Below, piece by piece: positions 19,536 through 26,125 of a DNA stretch of 64,000 nt. Below the pieces are notes generated by a model, which saw only the letters and a list, made by a program, of their open reading frames with translations, ran no database searches and had not been told where the DNA came from. The stretch is from UBA7672 sp030824255 (GTDB lineage Bacteria > Pseudomonadota > Alphaproteobacteria > Caulobacterales > Hyphomonadaceae), in the NCBI GenBank assembly GCA_942493305.1, contig OW818686.1, forward strand, positions 1,054,001-1,118,000, read 5' to 3'. Positions within the stretch are counted from its first letter, which is position 1. Each line of letters starts with the position of its first letter. A program made the position numbers and the translations under genes.

Positions 19536-21074
19536 TCAGGCCGGATCGGCATCCGGCAAGGTGAACAGGATGCGCGCACCGCCGCGATAGCTCGCATCCA
19601 CCTCGATTGTGCCGCCATGCGCCTGGATGATCGACCGGCAGGTGGCCAACCCTATCCCCGCCCCCTCTCCGGCGGTTTTGACGCCACGCGCGAGCGGGTT
19701 GAAGGCCACAGCTGCGAAGTCGGCGTCGAACCCGACGCCATTGTCCTCGACCGAAATCTTCCAGCCTTCACCTTCCCGCTGGCTTGTGATGCGGATTTCC
19801 AGTGAACGATCCTTGCGGCGGTTCTTGATCGCGTTGGCGATCAGATTCTGGAAGACATTCGTCATCAGCGTGGGATCGCACTGGAAGCGCGCCTCGCTCA
19901 GCACGCGCACCGTTGCGCCAGCCGCCTGCAGGTCGGCCGCGTTCTGGGCAGCGGCTGCCTGCACCATTTCGCTGAGTGAGTTGAGGCCGAGCGAAACGCG
20001 CGTGAACGAAGAGCGTGAGAATTCCAGCATGCCCTCGATCATGCGGGGCATTTCGAGCGCGCTTTCACGGATCGAGCGTGCATGGCGCCGTGCTTCGCCT
20101 AGATCGCCCTTGTCGAGCGCGGCGTTGAGCAGTTCGCCATAGAGCAGGACATGGCGCGATGGGGCCTTGAGATCGTGGGCGGCAGAGGATGCATACTGTT
20201 CCAGCGCCTCATTCGCCCGTGTCAGGCGGGCTGAGCGTTCATTCGCTTCCGCTTGCCATTCAGCGATCAGGCTGGACAGCCATCCGACAAGGATAGCAGA
20301 CAGCGTCACACTGATCGCAGCATTGACCGCAAACAGCGCCTCGGTCGACCAGCCGACCATCACCGACAGGGCAAGACTCACCGCGGCCGAAATAACGGGC
20401 AGCGCCACCACCGCTGGCAGCGTCAGTCGAAGCACACGGCCGCGCAGGTCCGCCTGAAGCAGGATGCGCGCCACCGAAAGCTTCGGATGCAATATGCATA
20501 TCAACAGCATCCAGGCGCACAGCATGGCCGTGTGGAGCGCCATTGTGTTGAGTGGTCCGTCCGCTTCCGGTGGCGACTGCAGCAAGACCAGCGTTATGAT
20601 GCGCACCAGCGCAGGCGTCAGCGCGAAAAAGCACAGGAAACTTATCACTCGCGACCATGCCGGACGCAGATTGATGACCAGCAGCGAAACGCTGATTGCC
20701 GCCAGGCAAAAAATCGTCGCAAAGGAAGGCACGATGGTCCACGGCAGACTCTCGATCGGCGGAGGCCGGTTAAGCGCTGTTTCCGCTAACAGAACCAGCG
20801 CGCCAGCGGCGATGCCGACAGACATCCAGCGCGTCTGCATCGAACCGCGCAGCGACAGGAGATAGCTGAGCGACAATCCCATCAGCACGACAGCCGTGCG
20901 CAGTTTCATGGTAGGGAAGTTCGGGCCGAGCCGCTGCAGTAACTCGACGCCGAACCCGTAGCCGACCATCACCACGGCGGCCGCGATCGTGCCGATGATC
21001 GCTGCGTGCGTCTCCAGCGCGGAGAAATATCGCCGCCGCGGGAGATGAAGATAACTGTCCACTGCTCTCGGCAT
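19536..21074 (-). CDS. Membrane-bound sensor histidine kinase
   Basis: Two-component sensor, 512 residues. The first 270 residues hold about eight hydrophobic helices with very short loops, suggesting sensing within the membrane. A HisKA domain follows with phospho-acceptor H300 (SSAAHDLKAPSRHVLLYGELL, closer to the bacteriophytochrome/light-sensor HisKA subgroup), then HATPase_c with N box LIANAIKNRRKDRSLEIRI, DNGVGFD and GEGAGIGLATCRSII. It is 30 bases after a single-domain response regulator on the same strand, its likely partner. The pair is inserted between rdgB and hemW. Confidence 0.93.
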   Translation of the reverse strand: MPRAVDSYLHLPRRRYFSALETHAAIIGTIAAAVVMVGYGFGVELLQRLGPNFPTMKLRTAVVLMGLSLSYLLSLRGSMQTRWMSVGIAAGALVLLAETALNRPPPIESLPWTIVPSFATIFCLAAISVSLLVINLRPAWSRVISFLCFFALTPALVRIITLVLLQSPPEADGPLNTMALHTAMLCAWMLLICILHPKLSVARILLQADLRGRVLRLTLPAVVALPVISAAVSLALSVMVGWSTEALFAVNAAISVTLSAILVGWLSSLIAEWQAEANERSARLTRANEALEQYASSAAHDLKAPSRHVLLYGELLNAALDKGDLGEARRHARSIRESALEMPRMIEGMLEFSRSSFTRVSLGLNSLSEMVQAAAAQNAADLQAAGATVRVLSEARFQCDPTLMTNVFQNLIANAIKNRRKDRSLEIRITSQREGEGWKISVEDNGVGFDADFAAVAFNPLARGVKTAGEGAGIGLATCRSIIQAHGGTIEVDASYRGGARILFTLPDADPA

Positions 21075-21104
21075 CAGGTCCCGCCCGCTTCGCCCGCAAC
21101 GACC

Positions 21105-21503
21105 TCAATGCGTCGGAAGTTCACCGCGTCGCCAGTATTCGACGACCGCGCCAGCCATGGTGCGGTAATCCTCGAGCGTCGCGGGCTTTTCCACATAGCC
21201 GCTGCAGCCGCTGGCGTAGGCGCGGTCGACGTCTTTCTGCAACGCCGAGCCCGAGCACATCACCACCGGTACAGGGTTTCCTTCACCGCGCAGCGTTGAA
21301 AGAAGTGTAAAGCCGTCGAGCTCCGGCATCTTGATATCAAGCACGACGAGATCCGGACGCTCGGAGCGGATACGTTCAAGCGCAGTGATGGGTTTCATCT
21401 CGCTGGCGACGTTCACCCCGCCATGGGCGGAGAAAGCCAGCGTCATGAATTCGAGGCATCGCGGATTGTCGTCGACAATCAGGACGGTCGCGAGTTTCGA
21501 CAT
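21105..21503 (-). CDS. Single-domain response regulator (CheY-like)
   Basis: Receiver domain of 132 residues with no output domain. Acidic pocket D11/D12 (VLIVDDN), phosphorylation site D56 (LVVLDIKMPELDGF), switch Ser in VVMCSGSA, and conserved Lys in YVEKPAT. Start at 21503; a longer frame upstream overlaps the intergenic and rdgB region and is not conserved. Adjacent to the histidine kinase, probably as an operon. With no DNA-binding domain it likely acts by protein contact or phosphotransfer. Confidence 0.9.
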   Translation of the reverse strand: MSKLATVLIVDDNPRCLEFMTLAFSAHGGVNVASEMKPITALERIRSERPDLVVLDIKMPELDGFTLLSTLRGEGNPVPVVMCSGSALQKDVDRAYASGCSGYVEKPATLEDYRTMAGAVVEYWRRGELPTH

Positions 21504-21619
21504 GCAGCCTCCCCTTGCCCGTGGCGGACTGTAACGATCCTCGCCCGCCTGTGAACCCGGAACATGGCGGCAGCACGCGGCTGTGTTGTTAACACGCCGC
21601 CGCCCTGACGCCCGCCGGC

Positions 21620-22249
21620 CTAGCCCACCTGACCCGCGAGGAACGCCTTCAGCTTTGCAAATGCGATGGCGCGGTGACTCATCGCATGTTTCTTCGCCGG
21701 ATCCATCTCGCCGAACGTTTCGGTCTCGCCTTCCGGCACAAAGATCGGATCGTAGCCGAAGCCCCTGTCCCCGTGCGGCGGAAACACCAGCTGGCCGCGC
21801 ACGATCCCTTCGAAACTCACCACATGCCCATCGGGCCAAGCCAGCGACAGCACGCAGACGAAACTCGCCCGCCGGTCGACCTCGCCATCTTCCGAAGTCT
21901 CCGCCTTGAGTCCGTCCTCAACCTTTTGCATCGCGGCGCGGAAATCCTTCTCCGGCCCGGCCCAGCGTGCCGAATAAATCCCCGGCGCCCCGGCCAACCC
22001 GTCACAGCTCAGCCCGGAATCATCCGCCAGCGATGGCTCGCCGGACGCGGTTGCCGCCGCCAGCGCCTTGAGCTCGGCATTTCCCGTGAAGGTGTCAGCC
22101 GTCTCGTCCGGCTCGGGCAGGCCAAGCTCGCCAGCGGAGACCGCCGTAAACCCGATATCGGACAGAAGCTCCCGCAGCTCCACGACCTTTCCGGGGTTGT
22201 GTGTTGCGGCCACCAGGCGGCCAGGCGCCAGTTTTCGGGTGATAATCAT
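21620..22249 (-). CDS. rdgB: dITP/XTP pyrophosphatase
   Basis: Ham1/RdgB house-cleaning enzyme that hydrolyses ITP, dITP and XTP to monophosphates. Motifs: LVAATHNPGKVVELRELL near the N-terminus, LADDSGLSCDGLAGAPGIYSARWAG in the middle, and RGFGYDPIFVPEGETETFGEMDPAKKHAMSHRAIAF at the C-terminus. I prefer ATG 22249 (MIITRKLAPG), although an ATG 12 codons upstream is open. 209 residues, usual size. In relatives it sits between rph and hemW; here rph is 8 kb away. Confidence 0.95.
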   Translation of the reverse strand: MIITRKLAPGRLVAATHNPGKVVELRELLSDIGFTAVSAGELGLPEPDETADTFTGNAELKALAAATASGEPSLADDSGLSCDGLAGAPGIYSARWAGPEKDFRAAMQKVEDGLKAETSEDGEVDRRASFVCVLSLAWPDGHVVSFEGIVRGQLVFPPHGDRGFGYDPIFVPEGETETFGEMDPAKKHAMSHRAIAFAKLKAFLAGQVG

Positions 22250-22285
22250 GACAAACTGCGCTCTTTCAGCCTCTCGGATGGACAT

Positions 22286-22306
22286 CCATATCGTTTTTCG
22301 ATATGG
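22286..22306. promoter_or_regulatory. Inverted repeat, candidate operator
   Basis: Perfect dyad CCATATCG-TTTTT-CGATATGG in the divergent spacer between rdgB and the DUF2975 gene. There is no T run after it, so an operator is likelier than a terminator. The nearest regulator gene is the small XRE protein at 23192, which would fit autoregulation of the DUF2975-XRE unit. Binding is inferred. Confidence 0.5.
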
Positions 22307-22341
22307 TCCGAATCCATCCCGCCAGAGAAGGTGGGATATGG

Positions 22342-22401
22342 CAAGCTAGAGCCTGGCAAGCCAAGGCTAAGCAAGCCACGGCCATACAAGCCAGCGTGGG
22401 G
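22342..22401. repeat. Four-unit tandem repeat, 15-base period
   Basis: CAAGC(C/T)A recurs at exactly 15-base spacing, at 22342, 22357, 22372 and 22387; the remaining 8 bases of each unit vary. It lies in the leader of the DUF2975 gene. A period of 15 keeps reading frame: one frame repeats Gln-Ala-x-x-x and another Lys-Pro-x-x-x, but neither frame is part of a credible gene. Confidence 0.6.
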
Positions 22402-22502
22402 CGCGACTGTTGGGTTGACCAACTCTTGGGCAAGTTCAGGGTTGGTCATGCAAGAAGCCGCTTTACCCAGCGGCGTGGGGTCTGATCGGAGCCCGGTTAT
22501 TC

Positions 22503-23048
22503 ATGTTGATGCGCGCGACCGGCCGCGGGTCGATCTCGTCATTTCTAAAACTGGCTGTGGACGTCGCCTGGGTGGTGGCGTGCGCGCTGCTGGGCTTCAT
22601 CTGGATCATCGCCGCTTTCTCGATCTACTACCTCGTGACCGGCGACCTGCTCTTCCCCCTTTTCGAGCGGATTGTGGTCTCGACTCCCCGTGATCTGGTG
22701 GTCTGGAGCCTCAATGGCTCGATCCTGTGTGTCGGCGCCATGATCGTCTGCGCCTACCTGCGCGGCGTCTTCGAGACCCTGGTGGTGCGCGACCCCTTCG
22801 TGCCTGAAAATGCAAAGCGTTTTGCAGCGATCGGCATCGTTCTGGCCATCATGGAAGCGGCCAGCATGTTCGTGACCACGATCGCCAGCATGTTGCTGGC
22901 GGCGCTCGGCCTGGCAGGTGAGAACCCGCCCTTCCTGATCCCACGGATCAACTGGCCGGTCTGGTTCGCCGTTCTCACCCTTCTTGTTCTCGCGCAGGTC
23001 TTCCGTGAGGGGGCGGCAATGCGCGAAGAGCAGAAGATGACGATCTGA
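22503..23048 (+). CDS. DUF2975 integral membrane protein
   Basis: Membrane protein of 181 residues with four helices (about 15-40, 60-85, 105-130 and 150-170). The segment RGVFETLVVRDPFVPENAKRFAAIGIVLAIMEAASM is the DUF2975 signature. Proteins of this family are frequently followed by a small XRE repressor, as here 143 bases downstream. The function of the family is unknown. It is preceded by an inverted repeat and a 15-base tandem repeat. Confidence 0.85.
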   Translation: MLMRATGRGSISSFLKLAVDVAWVVACALLGFIWIIAAFSIYYLVTGDLLFPLFERIVVSTPRDLVVWSLNGSILCVGAMIVCAYLRGVFETLVVRDPFVPENAKRFAAIGIVLAIMEAASMFVTTIASMLLAALGLAGENPPFLIPRINWPVWFAVLTLLVLAQVFREGAAMREEQKMTI

Positions 23049-23191
23049 CCCCCCATCTTGTGATGGTTCGGTGATTGCAAGGGTCGTGAAGTACGGCCCG
23101 GACTTGGTTAAGGGCATGGCGCGGCCCCAACGCACCGACGAGACGCCGATGGATGGTCCGCCGGCACGAATAAAGGACGACAGCGGCGCCG

Positions 23192-23452
23192 ATGGCGATC
23201 CGGGTCACTCTCGACAGGGTCCTTCTGGACCGGCGCATGTCGCTCACCGAGCTGGGTGATCGCGTCGGCATTACGCTTGCCAACCTGTCGATCCTGAAAA
23301 CCGGCAAGGCCAAGGCTATCCGCTTCTCCACGCTGGAGGCCCTCTGTCGCGAACTGAACTGCCAGCCAGGCGACATTCTCGTCTGGGACCCGGACGAAGC
23401 GGCAGCCTCCGACGATGACGAAGATGGCGGACAGGCTGTGGCTGCCGAATAG
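23192..23452 (+). CDS. Small XRE-family regulator (YozG-like)
   Basis: 86-residue DNA-binding protein with a Cro/C1-type helix-turn-helix (MSLTELGDRVGITLANLSILKTGKAKAIRFSTLEALCRELNCQPGDILVWDPD), the HTH_26/YozG type that accompanies DUF2975 proteins. The C-terminal tail is very acidic (EAAASDDDEDGG). Probably regulates the upstream gene and itself; the dyad at 22286-22306 is a candidate site. Confidence 0.88.
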   Translation: MAIRVTLDRVLLDRRMSLTELGDRVGITLANLSILKTGKAKAIRFSTLEALCRELNCQPGDILVWDPDEAAASDDDEDGGQAVAAE

Positions 23453-23567
23453 TCGCCAATATTTCTTGCGAGCTTCCCCCAAGCGTCAACCTTGACGGAC
23501 CGCCTGTGCATCTTGATCTCGTAATGACGGATCTGATCGCGAGCTTTCGAGTTCGGGGGCCATACCA

Positions 23568-24737
23568 ATGACCGGCAGCCAGGCAAGCGGAATGTCCGGC
23601 GATATCTCCCAGCTCCTGCTGGGGATATGCGCAGGCATGCTGCTGACGATGTCGGCCGCCATGCTGCGCGCGCCGCGACCGGCCGCGCGCTGGACCGGCT
23701 TTGCGTTCTTCTTCTGCTCCGCCCTTTTCGCCATCAAGCTCTGGAACGACCAGGTGCGGCTGATCCCGCCGGAACTGTCCGTGCTGGTCGGCATCCTTGC
23801 CATGATGTCGGTTGGCTGGTTCTGGCTGATGGTGATGACGTTGTTTAACGACGTCGACCGTATTCGGCCGGTCTATTTTCTTGCGCCCCTGGCGATGGGT
23901 CTGTGCGGCATCATCAACGTGCTGCAACTGAAGCCTTTCATGCCGATCATGTGGACCATCACCACGGCGCTGCAGGCCGTGCTGGCCATTTCCGCAATCG
24001 TGATCGTCATTCGCAGCTGGCAGGACGACCTTGTTGAATCCCGCCGCCGCCTGCGCGGGCCGTTCATGGTGGCGGTCGCCCTCTACATCCTGTCGCTGAA
24101 CGGCTTCGATATCCTGGAAATGTTCGGCGCCACGCCCGAATGGTATCCGATGTTCAACGCCGCCGTGTTCGCGGCGGTTGTCTTCGCGGGCGCCGCTGTT
24201 TTCCTTGATCCGCGTGGGGAGATGTTCGGCACGGAAGACGCCCCGGCCGAGCCTCGCATCGCTACCGGACAACCCGACAGCCCTGCGCCTCAACCCGTGG
24301 CGCAAGCCAACGGCAAGGCGAATGGTCACGACAGCCAACCCGCCGCCCCGTCCCTCGACCGCGCCGCCAAGGCCGACCTCGAACGCCTCGAAGCCCTGAT
24401 GTCGCGCGATCAGGTCTGGAAGGAGGAAGGCCTTACCATCGCCAGCCTCGCCCTGCGCGCTGGCATCCCCGAGACGCAGCTGCGCCGGCTCATCAATGAC
24501 TGCCTCGGCTACCGGAACTTCCCGTCCTATGTGAACGCCCACCGGATCACGGCCGCCAAGACCCGCCTGTCCGACCCCGGAGAGTCGCGCGTCTCGATCT
24601 CCACCATCGCCTACGACATCGGCTTCGCCTCGCTCGGCCCGTTCAATCGCGCATTCAAGGAGGAGGCAGGCGTTTCCCCTTCGGAATGGCGGCGGAAAGC
24701 GCTCGAAGAGCCCTCGCCGATTCCTGAACCGGTCTGA
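23568..24737 (+). CDS. Membrane-anchored AraC-family regulator
   Basis: Regulator of 389 residues with an N-terminal membrane half and a C-terminal AraC DNA-binding domain. About seven hydrophobic helices occupy residues 12-215 (e.g. LLLGICAGMLLTMSAAML, ILAMMSVGWFWLMVMTLF, AAVFAAVVFAGAAVFL). A Pro/Ala linker (220-260) leads to the double HTH domain (LTIASLALRAGIPETQLRRLINDCLGYRNFPSYVNAHRITAAKTRL and ISTIAYDIGFASLGPFNRAFKEEAGVSPSEWRR). Such proteins would bind DNA while membrane-bound. A direct repeat in the spacer to the next gene may be its target. Confidence 0.9.
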   Translation: MTGSQASGMSGDISQLLLGICAGMLLTMSAAMLRAPRPAARWTGFAFFFCSALFAIKLWNDQVRLIPPELSVLVGILAMMSVGWFWLMVMTLFNDVDRIRPVYFLAPLAMGLCGIINVLQLKPFMPIMWTITTALQAVLAISAIVIVIRSWQDDLVESRRRLRGPFMVAVALYILSLNGFDILEMFGATPEWYPMFNAAVFAAVVFAGAAVFLDPRGEMFGTEDAPAEPRIATGQPDSPAPQPVAQANGKANGHDSQPAAPSLDRAAKADLERLEALMSRDQVWKEEGLTIASLALRAGIPETQLRRLINDCLGYRNFPSYVNAHRITAAKTRLSDPGESRVSISTIAYDIGFASLGPFNRAFKEEAGVSPSEWRRKALEEPSPIPEPV

Positions 24738-24755
24738 TCGATTTCTGAAAACCGC

Positions 24756-24778
24756 CGTGAAATCAGACACGTGAAATC
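24756..24778. promoter_or_regulatory. Direct repeat upstream of the UrcA gene
   Basis: CGTGAAATC at 24756-24764 and again at 24770-24778 (14-base period), with an inverted GATTTC about 10 bases upstream at 24740-24745. AraC-family regulators bind direct repeats, and the gene immediately upstream encodes one. The site lies 130 bases before the UrcA start. Confidence 0.4.
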
Positions 24779-24909
24779 GGCGGGCCGGCGGCTCCTCATT
24801 TCCTGAAAAGTCTTGTCGAATTCTTGGAAGACGCTGCGTTTCCCGGAAACGGCGAGCGGGCGTTCGCGATCATGCCCATCCTTGGTTCATCCAAAGAAGG
24901 AAAAACCAC

Positions 24910-25314
24910 ATGGATACGAACGCCTCTTCCCCGAACACCTCCACGTCCTCCAACGGCGCCGACCTTCTCTCCGTCGCGCTCTCGATCGGCGCAGTCATCT
25001 GGGCCGCAGCCGCCAGCACGGCTCACGCCCAACCCGCGCAACAGCCCGCCGTCGAAACGATCAGCATCGCCGATCTCGACCTCTCCTCCGCTGACGGCGC
25101 CCGCGCCTTCCTGAAGCGTCTCGACATCGCCGCCCAGCGCGCCTGTGGCGTCGAGCCCGTGCGCAGCCCCCTGATGCCGCGCGAACCGGCCATGTTCGAA
25201 CTTTGCGTCCGCGATGCTGTCGCCTCGGCTGTCAAAGGCGCGAACCAGCCGATGGTCGCCGCTCTCCACGCAGAACAGTCTCTCCCGGTCAACACGACGC
25301 TCGCGTCACGCTGA
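24910..25314 (+). CDS. UrcA-family secreted protein
   Basis: UrcA-family protein of 134 residues, a family of unknown function common in sphingomonads and Caulobacterales. A long N-region precedes the signal hydrophobic core (LLSVALSIGAVIWAAAASTAHAQ, cleavage near residue 45). The mature part shows the family pattern: ISIADLDLSSADGARAFLKRLDIAAQRACGV and a second Cys in FELCVRDAVASAVKGANQPMVAAL, likely forming a disulfide. A GAAGGA ribosome site precedes the start. It follows the membrane AraC regulator. Confidence 0.87.
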   Translation: MDTNASSPNTSTSSNGADLLSVALSIGAVIWAAAASTAHAQPAQQPAVETISIADLDLSSADGARAFLKRLDIAAQRACGVEPVRSPLMPREPAMFELCVRDAVASAVKGANQPMVAALHAEQSLPVNTTLASR

Positions 25315-25346
25315 TCGGCCCTGGCGGGCTCCCGCCATTCGCCTTC

Positions 25347-25387
25347 CCGGCGGGCTTCGCGGCCTTGCGAGGTCCGAAGCCCGCCGG
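25347..25387 (+). terminator. Hairpin terminator between convergent genes
   Basis: Perfect 13-bp stem CCGGCGGGCTTCG / CGAAGCCCGCCGG with a 15-base loop, followed on the plus strand by AACTTTCT. It separates the UrcA gene and the convergent dioxygenase gene and overlaps neither. A smaller dyad, GGCGGG/CCCGCC at 25323-25336, precedes it. Likely terminates the plus-strand gene and may work both ways. Confidence 0.6.
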
Positions 25388-25398
25388 AACTTTCTGCT

Positions 25399-26079
25399 TC
25401 AGCCTGCCGCCCACAGCCGCAGCAGGTTGTGGTAAGCGCCGGTCAGCGCCACCAGAGACGGGTGCCCATCCCCGATCTCGCCGCGCAGTTTCTGCATGGC
25501 GAGGTCCATGTCGAACAGGATCGACCGCTTGTGCTGCTCGGGCACCAGCGACTGCACCCAGAAGAAACACGCCACCCGCACACCGCGCGTCACAGGCCGC
25601 ACCTCGTGCAGCGTGGTCGCCGGATAAAGCACCATGTCGCCCGCCGCGAGCTTCACGGCCTGCGATGTCGAGCCTTCCTCGATCACCAGCTCGCCGCCGT
25701 CATAGCTCTCGGGCGGCTCTAGAAAAAGCGTCGCTGAAAGGTCCGTCCGGATGCGCCGGCCATCCCGCGTTTGCCGGAAGGCATTGTCCACGTGCACGCC
25801 AAAGCCCTGCCCGCCGGCATAGCGGTTGAACAGGGGCGGAAAGATCTCGGCCGGCAGCGCCGCCGTCTGGAACAGAAGGCTCCGGCCCAGCGCATCGAGC
25901 ACGATCTGCGCCGCCTCGCGCCCCTCGGGACTGTCCTCGGGCAATTGCGCATTGTCCTTCGCCAGCGCCGACTGATAGCCCGCCGTCGCGCGGCCATCGG
26001 CCCAAGCCCCACGATCGATCAGCCCGCGCACGCGCGCGACACTGGCCGCATCCAGCACGCCGTTGATCTCGAGGATCAT
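25399..26079 (-). CDS. PKHD-type Fe(II)/2-oxoglutarate dioxygenase (PiuC/YbiX-like)
   Basis: Fe(II)- and 2-oxoglutarate-dependent oxygenase of 226 residues. Metal ligands H96 and D98 (GVHVDNA) and H158 (TTLHEV), with 2-oxoglutarate-binding R168 ten residues on, are all present, as is the family segment SYDGGELVIEEG and the C-terminal LTGAYHNLLRLWAAG. PiuC/YbiX genes accompany siderophore receptors (E. coli fiu-ybiX); here the receptor is 46 bases upstream on the same strand. Substrate unknown. Confidence 0.93.
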   Translation of the reverse strand: MILEINGVLDAASVARVRGLIDRGAWADGRATAGYQSALAKDNAQLPEDSPEGREAAQIVLDALGRSLLFQTAALPAEIFPPLFNRYAGGQGFGVHVDNAFRQTRDGRRIRTDLSATLFLEPPESYDGGELVIEEGSTSQAVKLAAGDMVLYPATTLHEVRPVTRGVRVACFFWVQSLVPEQHKRSILFDMDLAMQKLRGEIGDGHPSLVALTGAYHNLLRLWAAG

Positions 26080-26125
26080 GTTGTCCTGCCCATGCCGGCG
26101 AGCCTAGTTGCGCCCGCCAGCCGCC

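Noticed and set aside
22303..22485. Short plus-strand ORF containing Gln-Ala repeats
   Set aside because: The apparent repeat peptide arises from the 15-base DNA repeat; there is no ribosome site and the ORF ends before the DUF2975 start.
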